The notes under the pieces: generated by a model
What the model saw: only the letters and a program-made list of their open reading frames with translations
Told to the model about the DNA's origin: nothing
The model's database searches: none
In this document: one piece after another, positions 53,744 through 62,700 of the stretch
Numbering within the stretch: the stretch's first letter is position 1
Layout: each line of letters starts with the position of its first letter
Source: Myxococcus virescens
GTDB taxonomy: Bacteria > Myxococcota > Myxococcia > Myxococcales > Myxococcaceae
Length of the DNA: 64,000 bases
Direction of reading: 5' to 3'
Assembly: GCF_900101905.1 (NCBI RefSeq)
Contig: NZ_FNAJ01000002.1
Span: 496,001 to 560,000, forward strand
Program-made: the position numbers and the translations under genes

Positions 53744-54825
53744 GCGAGCCGGCGACATCCCAGCGTGCACATGGCGGAGCGGGAGGTTTTCGCGCCTCGC
53801 GCGCGGTGATGTTGTTCGGGAGCTTCCTCGTGTTGGCGGTGGGCTGCCTGGCCGTGGCGGTGCGCTTCGGTGAGCAGTCCATCTCCCTCACCGCCGCGTT
53901 GACGGAGCCCACGTCCACGGACGCCGTCATCTTCTGGTCGCTGCGGCTGCCGCGCGCGATGCTGGGGGCCATCGTGGGCGCGGGGCTGGCGGCCTCGGGC
54001 GCCACGCTCCAGGGGCTCTTGCGCAATCCGCTGGCGGACCCGTTCGTGCTCGGCGTGTCCGGCGGGGCGGCGATGGGGGCGACGCTGGCGCTCGCGGTGG
54101 GGCTCGCCACCGTGGGGGACGTGGCGCCGGGCCTGGGCGGCGCCATGGCGCGTCTGTCCGCGCCCGCGCTCTTCTCCTTCCTGGGAGCGGGCGCCGCCAT
54201 CCTCTTCGTCCTCTCCGCCAGCCGGGGCTCCGCGTCGCGCGCGCCCTACGCGGCGTTGCTCACCGGCGTGGTGTTCAACGCGTTCGCCTCCGCGGCCATC
54301 ACCCTGGTGAAGACACTGTCCGCCCCCGACCGGCTGGGGGAAATCCTCTACTGGCTCGCCGGAGCGTTGGGGTACGAGCGCGGCGGCACGCTGCTGCTCT
54401 CCGCGCTGCTTCAGGCCGGCGCGATTGGCGTCATGTGGGTGTTCTCCGCACGGTTGAACCTGTTGTCGCTGGGTGACGATGACGCGGCGTCCCTGGGGGT
54501 TCCGGTGGCGGCGACGCGCCGCTGGTTGCTGCTGGCCGCCAGCGCGAGCGTCGCGGGCGCGGTGGCGCTCACGGGGTTGATTGGTTTCGTGGGCCTCATC
54601 GTCCCGCACCTGCTGCGGCTGGCCTTCGGGCCGGACCAGCGGCTGCTGGTGCCACTGTCGGCGCTGGGCGGCGCTGCCTTCCTGGTCCTGTCGGATTTGC
54701 TGGCGCGGCTGGCCTTCCCCTTGTTCGGGGCCGAGCCTCCCGTGGGCGTCGTCACCGCGCTGCTGGGAGGCCCGCTGTTCCTCGCGCTGCTGCGGCGGCG
54801 GGTGCGTCTGGGGACCAGTCATTGA
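53740..54825 (+). CDS. btuC: B12 ABC transporter permease BtuC (FecCD family)
   Basis: A 361-residue FecCD-type permease with about ten spans. Family motifs are intact: RLPRAMLGAIVGAGLAASGA, TLQGLLRNPLADPFVLGVSG, LTGLIGFVGLIVPHLLRLAF and the C-terminal LFGAEPPVGVVTALLGGPLF. Start GTG at 53740 overlaps the btuF stop (GTGA). The ATPase normally encoded next to it is missing; the nearest candidate is at 63483. The -35 box of the next promoter overlaps this gene's stop codon. Confidence 0.93.
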   Translation: MSEPATSQRAHGGAGGFRASRAVMLFGSFLVLAVGCLAVAVRFGEQSISLTAALTEPTSTDAVIFWSLRLPRAMLGAIVGAGLAASGATLQGLLRNPLADPFVLGVSGGAAMGATLALAVGLATVGDVAPGLGGAMARLSAPALFSFLGAGAAILFVLSASRGSASRAPYAALLTGVVFNAFASAAITLVKTLSAPDRLGEILYWLAGALGYERGGTLLLSALLQAGAIGVMWVFSARLNLLSLGDDDAASLGVPVAATRRWLLLAASASVAGAVALTGLIGFVGLIVPHLLRLAFGPDQRLLVPLSALGGAAFLVLSDLLARLAFPLFGAEPPVGVVTALLGGPLFLALLRRRVRLGTSH

Positions 54826-54850
54826 CAATGGCTTGCACCCGCCATATCCC
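54822..54850 (+). promoter_or_regulatory. Candidate promoter for the second B12 riboswitch operon
   Basis: A perfect -35 TTGACA (54822-54827), 17-base spacer and TATCCC (54845-54850). The -35 box includes the btuC stop TGA. The riboswitch starts a few bases downstream. Confidence 0.55.
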
Positions 54851-54864
54851 CGCTCGCGTCCTCG

Positions 54865-54997
54865 GTGTCGCCGTGGAGCCACGGTGACTCAAGGGAACCC
54901 GGTGTGAATCCGGGACTGCCCCGCAGCGGTGAGCAGGAACGAACGCCGTCACGTGAAGCACTGGCCCGAAGCGGGCTGGGAAGCGACGGCAAGTAGA
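54865..54997 (+). ncRNA. Cobalamin (B12) riboswitch, second copy
   Basis: The core GGGAACCCGGTGTGAATCCG (54893-54912) then GGACTGCCCCGCAGCGGTGA (54913-54932) is the cobalamin riboswitch B12 box in its alternative form, followed by GAAGCGGGCTGGGAAGCGAC and GGCAAG (to 54996). It lies about 200 bases upstream of the lipoprotein start at 55201; 54998-55200 holds no gene I can support and includes the ribosome binding site GAGGACACCG. It should control the lipoprotein-surface protein-Rieske operon. Confidence 0.92.
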
Positions 54998-55200
54998 TGG
55001 GTGCTCCGTGCACCCGCGCCTGCGAGTCCGAAAACCTGCCGAAGACCCGTGCCCCTGGCACGGACATCACCGAGGCCTCCGAGGGGAGGCGGCGGGGGCG
55101 GTGCTGTCCGGCGCGAAAGGTCCGCCGGGGCTTTGCCTTCGGCCGTGTCCTCCTGGAAGCCCATTCGCCCGTGGGGGCGGAAGAGGGAGCGAGGACACCG

Positions 55201-56544
55201 ATGAAGTACGCCGATGTGAAACGCGCAGGAGCCCGCACGAAGTCCCTGATGTTCGCCACGGCCAGTCTGGTGCTGGCGGTTGCCACCACGGGCTGTGGCT
55301 CCGAATGCGTGGATGTCTACGACTGCCGCAACGAGAACGGCCCCGCTCCCGCGGGCCAGGAGTGGACGTGCGCCTCGGAGAAGTGTGAGACGCGGCCCGT
55401 TCAGCAGCTCCCCGGGGAAGACGCGGGCACGGAGCCGGACGCGGGTACGGAGCCCGACGCGGGTACGGAGCCCGACGCGGGCACGGAGCCCGACGCGGGC
55501 ACGGAGCCGGACGCGGGCACGGAGCCGGACGCGGGCACGGAGTACACGTGTGAGACGGCGCCGTATGACCCGGTGCTCGGCACGCTTCAGCTCCAGGCGG
55601 GCTTCGAGACCGCGGGCTCCGCGCCCATGCCGGATGACGTGCTGGCGGTGGCCGTCACGCCGGGCCCCACGTACGCGGTCTATGCCGTGCAAGGGGGGAC
55701 GAGCGCGGACGTCTATTCGCTGGGCGTCTGGCCGGACCTGACGCCTTCCGCGTCGCCGCTGTTCAACGTCCTGGCGCCCGAGGACCGTGGGGCCACGTCG
55801 GGCATCTTCCCCAACCACTTCCTCGTGCATGGCACCGAGCGGCTGCTGGCCGGCTACACGAAGTCGGGTGGCGCGGGCACGGTCTCGCTCTATGACATCG
55901 CCACCCCTGACAACTCGAGCTACGTCAACTCGCCGGGCAACATGAGCGCCGCCGCGTTCACGTCCGGCACGACGTCCGCCTTCCTCATCAACAGCATGGG
56001 GCTGTCCGCCATCAACGGCTTCGGAATCTATGCGCTGGTGACCTCCGCGGAGCCCATGGCCTCCGTGAAGGTCGCCGACTTCCCGGAGACCGCCGGCGGA
56101 AATGGCTTCAGTGCCGTGGCGAACAACGGCGTCTCCGTGCTCGGTTTCGTCGTTCCGCCGGACTACTCCAACGTGGTCTACGCGGTGGCGCCCTCCGTCG
56201 TGAGCGCGGCGCTCTCCTCCAACACGCCGTTCGCATTGGATGCGCAGCCCCAGATTGACGTGGGCAGCGACTTCAACGCGGCCTCCGCCTTCGGTGACGG
56301 CGTCGTCGTCAAGCGGGGCGCCTACGATGACAGCTGGCAGTTCATCACCACCGACGTGTCCCGCTACGCCCTCTCCGCGGACGCGACCCCGGGTGAGGTC
56401 GTCATTGGCGAGCGCACGCCGGTGTTGACGCTCGTGGACCAGTGCACCTCCGTGACGCAGCTGACCCACCTGGGCTCGGACCTGCTGGTGGGTGTCGAGG
56501 ACGTGAACGGCGAGCGGCTGGTCCGCATCCGGGCCGTGCCATGA
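55201..56544 (+). CDS. B12-regulated lipoprotein with DAGTEP repeats
   Basis: A 447-residue lipoprotein. Signal peptide SLMFATASLVLAVATTGC with lipobox. Residues 36-62 include a Cys pair (CVDVYDCRNENG, CASEKCE), then an exact run of DAGTEP hexapeptides (residues about 74-114) that acts as a flexible acidic stalk. The rest is beta-rich with PDDVLAVAVTPGPTYAVYAV, GGAGTVSLYDIATP and YALVTSAEPMASVKVADFPE, consistent with a propeller or beta-sandwich, ending VGVEDVNGERLVRIRAVP. Expression should follow vitamin B12 through the upstream riboswitch, so binding or handling of corrinoids at the cell surface is likely. No named family recognised. Confidence 0.8.
   Translation: MKYADVKRAGARTKSLMFATASLVLAVATTGCGSECVDVYDCRNENGPAPAGQEWTCASEKCETRPVQQLPGEDAGTEPDAGTEPDAGTEPDAGTEPDAGTEPDAGTEPDAGTEYTCETAPYDPVLGTLQLQAGFETAGSAPMPDDVLAVAVTPGPTYAVYAVQGGTSADVYSLGVWPDLTPSASPLFNVLAPEDRGATSGIFPNHFLVHGTERLLAGYTKSGGAGTVSLYDIATPDNSSYVNSPGNMSAAAFTSGTTSAFLINSMGLSAINGFGIYALVTSAEPMASVKVADFPETAGGNGFSAVANNGVSVLGFVVPPDYSNVVYAVAPSVVSAALSSNTPFALDAQPQIDVGSDFNAASAFGDGVVVKRGAYDDSWQFITTDVSRYALSADATPGEVVIGERTPVLTLVDQCTSVTQLTHLGSDLLVGVEDVNGERLVRIRAVP
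55420..55542 (+). repeat. 18-bp tandem repeats encoding DAGTEP
   Basis: Six full and one partial 18-bp units code for (DAGTEP)6-DAGTE. Units differ only at synonymous positions. In-frame changes in number would alter stalk length. Confidence 0.92.
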
Positions 56545-57305
56545 GCCATCACCGCCTCCACCGCTTGGCCTGGGGCACGGCGCTCGCCGTGCTCCTGGGC
56601 ACCGCCGCATGTGGTGACGATTCGTCCGGCGTCAGCGAAGACGCGGGAACGGACCCGGTGCGGGACGACGCGGGACAGCCGGATGGCTCCACACCGCTGG
56701 AGCCCGATGCCGGACTTCCGCCCGAGAATCCATACGCGGACGAAGTCGTCCTCTTCGAGCCCGGCGACTTCGCGGGCTTCGGGCAGGACCGCTTCCCGGA
56801 CGTCGTGCTCGGGCCCCCGTCGGGGCTGGGGCCGGACAACGGCTCGCTGGACGTGCTCTCGCTGGGCCGGGGCGGCAGAATCGAGCTGCGTTTCACCGAC
56901 ATCGCCGTGGTGGATGGGCCGGGCGTGGACCTGCTCGTGTTCGAGAACGCCTTCCTCGTCGCGGGCGGATCGGCCACGCACTCCGAGCGGGGCATCGTCT
57001 CCGTCAGCGACGACGGCGTCACCTGGTACGAATTCCCCTGTGCCACCACGGACGCCGCGGGCGGCTACCCGGGATGCGCGGGCGTCGCCACCGTCCAGGC
57101 CAATCCGGCCAACGGCGTCAGCGCCACGGACCCCGCGGTTGCGGGTGGAGACGGGTTCGACCTGGCGACGGTGGGCCTGAGCCGCGCCCGGTACGTGCGC
57201 ATCGTCGACGCAGGCAACAACCGCTACGGCGGCACCTCCGGGGGCTTCGACCTGGACGCCGTCGCGGTGGTGAACGGTGTGTCGCTTCGGAGCGGCACCC
57301 CGTGA
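56541..57305 (+). CDS. B12-regulated exported surface-type protein
   Basis: A 254-residue exported protein. Signal sequence WGTALAVLLGTAACGDD has a lipobox-like TAAC. An acidic stalk (DAGTDPVRDDAGQPDGSTPL) precedes a domain with FPDVVLGPPSGLG, LDVLSLGRGGRIELRFTDIA and VVDGPGVDLLVFENAF, a signature I have seen in surface proteins of other bacteria but cannot name with certainty. Its ATG overlaps the lipoprotein stop (ATGA) and its stop overlaps the Rieske start (GTGA), so all three are co-translated under the second B12 riboswitch. Confidence 0.8.
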   Translation: MSHHRLHRLAWGTALAVLLGTAACGDDSSGVSEDAGTDPVRDDAGQPDGSTPLEPDAGLPPENPYADEVVLFEPGDFAGFGQDRFPDVVLGPPSGLGPDNGSLDVLSLGRGGRIELRFTDIAVVDGPGVDLLVFENAFLVAGGSATHSERGIVSVSDDGVTWYEFPCATTDAAGGYPGCAGVATVQANPANGVSATDPAVAGGDGFDLATVGLSRARYVRIVDAGNNRYGGTSGGFDLDAVAVVNGVSLRSGTP

Positions 57306-57841
57306 AGCGGCTCCCGCCACGGCCATGCCCCCTGTCCATGACGGGGGAGGTGGACCGCCGCGCCGCGCTCGGCACGCTGCTCAAGGGCACCTGTGCCCTG
57401 GCGGCGTTCGGGGCGGGGTGTGGTGACGGGTGGCGGGAAGCCGTGGTGCTCGACCCTCCCGATGCGGGAGGGCCGGGCCCGTCTTGTGCGCCGCCGGTGC
57501 CGTCGGGCCCGCCCGGCGAGGGCTGGGTGGAGGTCTCCCTGGTGGATTACCCCGCGCTGGAGGTCCCCGGCGGCGCCGCGGAGGTCCGCATTCCCCAGGC
57601 GCTGCTGGACGTGGTGGTGGTCCACACCTCACCTGGTTGCTACGCGGCCCTCTGGCGCATCTGCACGCACGGTGATTGCGCCGTGGACTGGGTGCCGGCC
57701 GACGGCGTCATGGAATGCCCCTGTCATGGCTCCCGCTTCACCCAGGAGGGGCAGGTGCTGAATGGCCCGGCGACTCGACCGCTCGCGGCCTTCCCCGTGG
57801 TGAGACAGGGCGCGTCCCTGTTCATCCACCGGCCCCGCTGA
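57302..57841 (+). CDS. Tat-exported Rieske [2Fe-2S] protein
   Basis: A 179-residue exported Rieske protein. A twin-arginine leader (EVDRRAALGTLLKGTCALAA) ends in a lipobox-like FGAGC, so it may be a lipid-anchored periplasmic protein folded before export. The cluster ligands are C121 and H123 in CTHGDC and C139 and H142 in CPCHGS; C126 and C141 are placed to form the disulfide of high-potential Rieske proteins. It starts with GTG overlapping the previous stop. Control by a B12 riboswitch suggests a redox step on corrinoids or a B12-replacing reaction, but this is inference. Confidence 0.9.
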   Translation: MKRLPPRPCPLSMTGEVDRRAALGTLLKGTCALAAFGAGCGDGWREAVVLDPPDAGGPGPSCAPPVPSGPPGEGWVEVSLVDYPALEVPGGAAEVRIPQALLDVVVVHTSPGCYAALWRICTHGDCAVDWVPADGVMECPCHGSRFTQEGQVLNGPATRPLAAFPVVRQGASLFIHRPR

Positions 57842-57983
57842 GCAATCGTTCGGACATTCGCACCACAGGTGAAATGACGCGGTGCGGAGAGACGTGTCGT
57901 GGCACCGGGTTACGGGATACCCGCACTGAGTCCGTGTCTCCTTCTCTCAACAGGCGGGAGAGTCGTGTAATGTCGGGCATTCG

Positions 57984-59669
57984 ATGTGGCAGATCATCAT
58001 CAACGGGCCCGGCTACTTCGACACGTCGTACGATCTGCCTGAGGGCGTGACGAGCCTCGGCCGCGCGGACGAGAACGATATCGTCCTGGGCGGCGATCTC
58101 GTCTCACGCCGGCATGCGCGGCTGTTCGTCGACGGTGACGTGCTGCGAATCGAAGATCTGGGCAGTCGCAACGGCAGCCGCATCAACGGCGCGCCCTTGC
58201 AGGGCTCTCGGCAGCTCGTCGCCGGAGACTCGGTGGCGCTGGGCGAGAACGTCCTCTCCGTGCGCCAGCCCAACACCGTGGAGAACGCGGCCACGGAGAT
58301 GGTGGACCTGGGCGCGGGCGGCGTCGTGCGCTTCGGCCACGGCCAGGACGTGGGCCCCTCCGTCCTGCTGGCGAAGAACGTGCGCGACGCGGACGTGCTG
58401 CGGCTCCTGGACAACGTGGGCCCGGTCTCCTTCGACGACAGCTTCTCCGCGTCCGCGCCGCTGCCCGCCGCGAGCCCGCGCGTGGGGCAGGAGACGCTGG
58501 TGCTGTTGTTCCGCACCGCGGAGGCGCTCTCGTCGGCCAGCACGCTGTCGTCGTTCCTGGACACCACCATGGACCGGCTGCTGGAGGTCACGGACGCGAC
58601 CACGGCGGTGGTGCTGCTCAAGCACGCCACGGGCGCCCTGGTGCCCGCCGCCGTGCGCCACCGCGGCCGGCTGGCCAAGGGCGAGGTGCCCGTCTCGGAT
58701 GCCATCGTGGAGGAGGCCCTGCGTCAGGGCCGCGCGCTCGCCGTGGGCGACGTGCGCGATGATCGCCGCTTCGCGGGCCGGGAGAGCGTCATCCTCTACG
58801 GCGTGGACCGGGTGCTGTGCATCCCTATCGGCACCGAGCCGCCCTACGCGGGGGTGCTCTACGTCAACCTGTCGGCCAAGGGTGGCGCCAGCGTGGAGTC
58901 GATGCTGGATACCTGCACCGCGGTGGCGCATCTGGTGGCCACCGGCGTGCAGAAGTTCTCCCCGCGCGAGGGCAGTCCCGCGGCGGACAGGCTGCGGCGC
59001 GACCTGGAGCGCTTCCACCCGCCGGACGTGGCCGAGCGCCGCGCCGCCGAGGCCCAGAAGCAGGGGGGCAGGCTGCCCGGCCTGGAGGAGCGCAACCTCA
59101 CCATCCTGCACGCGGAGCTCGTGGGCTTCTCCGTGTTGTGCATGCGCATCGGCGCCGCGCGCGCCACGCAGATGCTCAACGACTTTCACGCGCGGATGAG
59201 CGGCATTGTCTTCAGCTTCGAGGCCACCGTGGAGGGCTTCCGGGGCGAATCCCTGCGCGCCCTCTTCGGCGTTCCCTACGCGAAGGGCGAGGACTCGATC
59301 CGGGCCGTCCGGGCCGCCCTGGCGCTGCGCTCCGAGTGGGAGCGGTCCATGTCGCGCAGGCCCCTGGACGAGCGGTGCGAGCTGCGAATCGCCCTGCACA
59401 GCACCCGGGCCCTGGTGGGGATGATCGGCACCGAGGTGCGCCCGGACTACACCGTGGTGGGGGACGGCGTCGGGATTGCGGGGTGGCTCGCCGGTACCGC
59501 CAGCCCGGGCCAGGTGCTCATTACCGGCAAGGTCCTGGCCACCGTGGGGGCACGCTTCGACGTCCAGCCGCTAGGCGAGCGCCTCATCCGCCCCCCGAAG
59601 GACAAGGTAGCGGCCTTCGAGGTGCTGGAAGAGGATGTAGGCCAGTTGACCAATCCCGGCTTCCGCTGA
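57984..59669 (+). CDS. FHA-GAF-class III cyclase-like protein, probably catalytically inactive
   Basis: A 561-residue cytoplasmic protein. Residues 1-100 are an FHA domain with complete motif (TSLGRADENDIVL, SRRHARLFV, LGSRNGSRING). A GAF domain follows (about 170-330; LLFRTAEALSSASTLSSFLD). Residues 370-550 have the class III adenylyl cyclase fold, but the two metal-binding Asp are Glu (E378 in HAELVGF and E422 in RGESLRALFG) and the transition-state Asn and Arg of the VNLAARL motif are G497 and W501 (VGIAGWL). It is therefore probably a regulator binding phosphorylated kinase tails through FHA rather than a cAMP producer. Confidence 0.88.
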   Translation: MWQIIINGPGYFDTSYDLPEGVTSLGRADENDIVLGGDLVSRRHARLFVDGDVLRIEDLGSRNGSRINGAPLQGSRQLVAGDSVALGENVLSVRQPNTVENAATEMVDLGAGGVVRFGHGQDVGPSVLLAKNVRDADVLRLLDNVGPVSFDDSFSASAPLPAASPRVGQETLVLLFRTAEALSSASTLSSFLDTTMDRLLEVTDATTAVVLLKHATGALVPAAVRHRGRLAKGEVPVSDAIVEEALRQGRALAVGDVRDDRRFAGRESVILYGVDRVLCIPIGTEPPYAGVLYVNLSAKGGASVESMLDTCTAVAHLVATGVQKFSPREGSPAADRLRRDLERFHPPDVAERRAAEAQKQGGRLPGLEERNLTILHAELVGFSVLCMRIGAARATQMLNDFHARMSGIVFSFEATVEGFRGESLRALFGVPYAKGEDSIRAVRAALALRSEWERSMSRRPLDERCELRIALHSTRALVGMIGTEVRPDYTVVGDGVGIAGWLAGTASPGQVLITGKVLATVGARFDVQPLGERLIRPPKDKVAAFEVLEEDVGQLTNPGFR

Positions 59670-59755
59670 GGGGGGCCGCGTCCGGTTGACGGGTTGCTGG
59701 GACGTACCGGGAAAGGGTTCAATGCGGACCCCGTCGTGGTGAACCCCCGCACCGC

Positions 59756-62700
59756 ATGAACTCGCCCACCCAACCCGCCCGGTTGAGACCCTTCCGGCCC
59801 CAGCCCTTTGGCCGGTACACGCTCCTGTCCCAACTGGCGACGGGAGGCATGGGAGAGATCTACCTCGCGCGGTTGGAGGGGGCGCAGGGGTTCGAGAAGC
59901 TCTGCGTCATCAAGAAAATCCTCCCGCAGCTGGCCGCGGACACGGACTTCGTCGAGCGCTTCGTGGGCGAAGCCCGCACCCTGGTCCGCCTGAGCCATGG
60001 CTCCATTGCCCAGGTGCTGGACATGGGCCTCCACGAGGACGAGGCCTACATGGCGCTCGAGCACGTGGACGGCAAGGACCTGCGCAAGGTGGCCGCGCGC
60101 GTGCGGGACCGGCAGATGCCGCTGCCGGTCACGTTCATCCTCTACACCATGGGCCGGGTGCTGGACGCGCTGGCCTATGCGCACCGCAAGAAGGACGACG
60201 ACGGGGAGGACCTGAAGCTCGTCCACCGGGACATCTCGCCGCAGAACATCCTCATCTCCTACGAAGGGGAGGTGAAGGTCATCGACTTCGGGCTCGCCAA
60301 GAGCCGGCTGTCGGCCGCGAAGACGAACCCCAGCATCATCCTGGGCAAGTTCCTCTACATGTCGCCGGAGCAGGCGCGGCACCAGCCGGTGGACCGCCGC
60401 AGCGACCTGTACGCGGTGGGGCTCTGCCTCTACGAGCTCATCTGCGGGAAGAACCCGTTCGACGGGGTCCACCCGGGCGAGCTCATGTCCCTGGTGGCGA
60501 ACCCGCGAATCGCGCCGCTGGACCAGGTGGAGCCGCTCACGCCGCCCGCGGTGACGGCGCTGGTGGCCAAGGCGCTGGCGGTGGACCCGTCGCAGCGCTT
60601 CCAGACGGCGGAGGAGTTCCGCGGGCGGCTCCAGGCCTGCCTGATGGAGATTGACTCGAGCGCGGGCCCGGAGAGCGTCAGCCGCTTCATGCGCGAGCTG
60701 TTCTCGGCGGACTTCCAGTCCGAGCGGCGTCTCCTGGCGAGCCTCAAGGAGGTGCCGCGCCTGTCCACGGCAGAGGTCCGCGCGCTGGCCTCGATGCCGG
60801 ATGATCCGCTGGCGCCAAAGACGGCGCACGCGATGCTGCCGGCGAAGACCATTCGCCTGGATGGCCCGGTGGAGCCGCTGTCGTTCTTCCCCACGCCCCG
60901 CAGCCGCGAGGGCGGTGGTCCGGTGACGGACGGCGAGACGCGCCCGGGTGTCCCGATGGACGAGTCCACCCGGCCCGGGTTCCCCATCGAGGCGCTGGAG
61001 GAAGAGGCTCGGACGCGGGGCGTGCGCCAGGACACGGCGCCCTCGGTGGAGGTGGGGCCCGAGGCCTTCGTTCGCGGCGGCGGGGTGAGTCCTTCGTCTG
61101 CGCCGATTCCTCGCGCGCCCGCGCTGACGCGCGAGGTCCAGATGACGTCGATGCCGCCCGAGGCGGTGCCGCCGGGTGTGGCCGCCGCGCGTGCGCTGCT
61201 TCCGTCGCACATGCGGCCGACCGAGCTGGCGATGCCGAGCCTGGGGGGGCCGTCTTCTCCCGAGGAGGCGTCCGTTCAGGTGGAGTCGACGGCCGCGAAG
61301 GCCGAGTCGCTTCGGGGCAGGGCGTTCGAGGCGAGCCCGAGCGTGATTGCCTCGGTGGGAGCGCCCACGCCCGCGGTGCCGCCGCGTGGGTCGCAGGGCA
61401 CGGTGAGCCCGCGACCTCCGCCGCCAGGGGCCGAGCCGCGCGCGCCCGGAGCGGCGCTGCCGCGCAGCGGCGTGGTGGTGATGCCCGCGGTCAACGTGCC
61501 TGCTCCCGCGCCGTTGCCTCGCACGCCGGCGCTGGAGTCGATGCCGGCCGTTGAGGTCTCGGAGGGGGCTGCCGGAGACGAGGACTCCGCCTCGGAGCAC
61601 GAGGGCGCGTTTGGGAGTGCGACGCCGGACGAGGCGGCATTCAGCGAGCCGCATCCTTCTGGCCCGATGCCTCGAACGGCTTCGATGGTGATGGCGGCCG
61701 TCCAGCCGCCTCCGCCGGGCTCAACGCCGTCTCGCGCGACGCCCGCGGTGGGCTCGCCGGATGAGGCCGCGGCTTCACGCTCCACGTCGTCGGCGGGCAT
61801 GCCCGCTGTGGGCGCGCAGGCGGGGGTTTCGACTCGCGCCATCTCCTCCGTGGAAGTCGCTGCGTTGGATGCGCGGGACGAGGCCTCTTCCGACCCGGTG
61901 TCTGCCGTGGACAGGTCCTCGGAGGACGGGACGCCACCGCGCAGGGCGTCCTCGGCGGGGATGGCCGCGGTGTCGCCAGCCCCGACTGGCATGACGCCCT
62001 CGCGGGGCATGCCTTCACTGGGGACACCTCCACCTCCGAAGGGGGCAACGCCCTCGCGAGCCATCCCCAGCGCGCCTGCATCGGGAGCGACGGCATCCCG
62101 CTCCGCGCCCGTGGTGGACGAGCCCGTCGTGGACGCCACCCCCGCTGTTGGCGGGCAGGCCCTCTCCCCGGAGGACGAAGTCGAGGCCGCGCACGAGCCC
62201 GAGGCGGGCGTGTCCGAGGACGAAACCGGCCTTTCTTCGACCGACACGCCGCCACATGAAGGCGCCTCGTCGGAGCTGCCCGTGCTCTCCACCGAGGATG
62301 TGGGGCACGAGGACGCCGCGCCGAGCATCGCCGACGTCGACACGCATCCGCGCATCCACCGCCCCTCGCGAACCGAGCGCTACGACGACACCCAGCCCCG
62401 CGTCGCACATCACGCGGACACGGACCCTCGCGTCACCCGTCCTGACGACACGCATCCGCGCGTGGTGCTGGACGCGGGCCTCTTCAAGGATGTGGATGGC
62501 TCCGAGGACGAGGAGCGGTCCGGCGTCTCCCGGCCCAGGTCTCGGCGGGTCCGGTCGTCTTCGCCGGGGATGGCACCGGCCAGCACCGCGCGCAGGACAG
62601 GTTCCGTCTCCGCCGTGCGTCCCACCGCGCCCGCCCCCGTCGTGACGGACGAAGAGGAGGACGAGAGCGACGACGATGTCCGCGTCTCCCTCACGCCCAA

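Noticed and set aside
55420..55542. CRISPR-like tandem repeats
   Set aside because: Units are directly adjacent without spacers and encode an in-frame peptide repeat.
57984..59669. Active adenylyl cyclase
   Set aside because: All four key catalytic positions examined are substituted.
59447..61654. 735-codon open frame on the minus strand
   Set aside because: Antisense shadow of the pseudo-cyclase and kinase genes; low-complexity Arg-rich translation.
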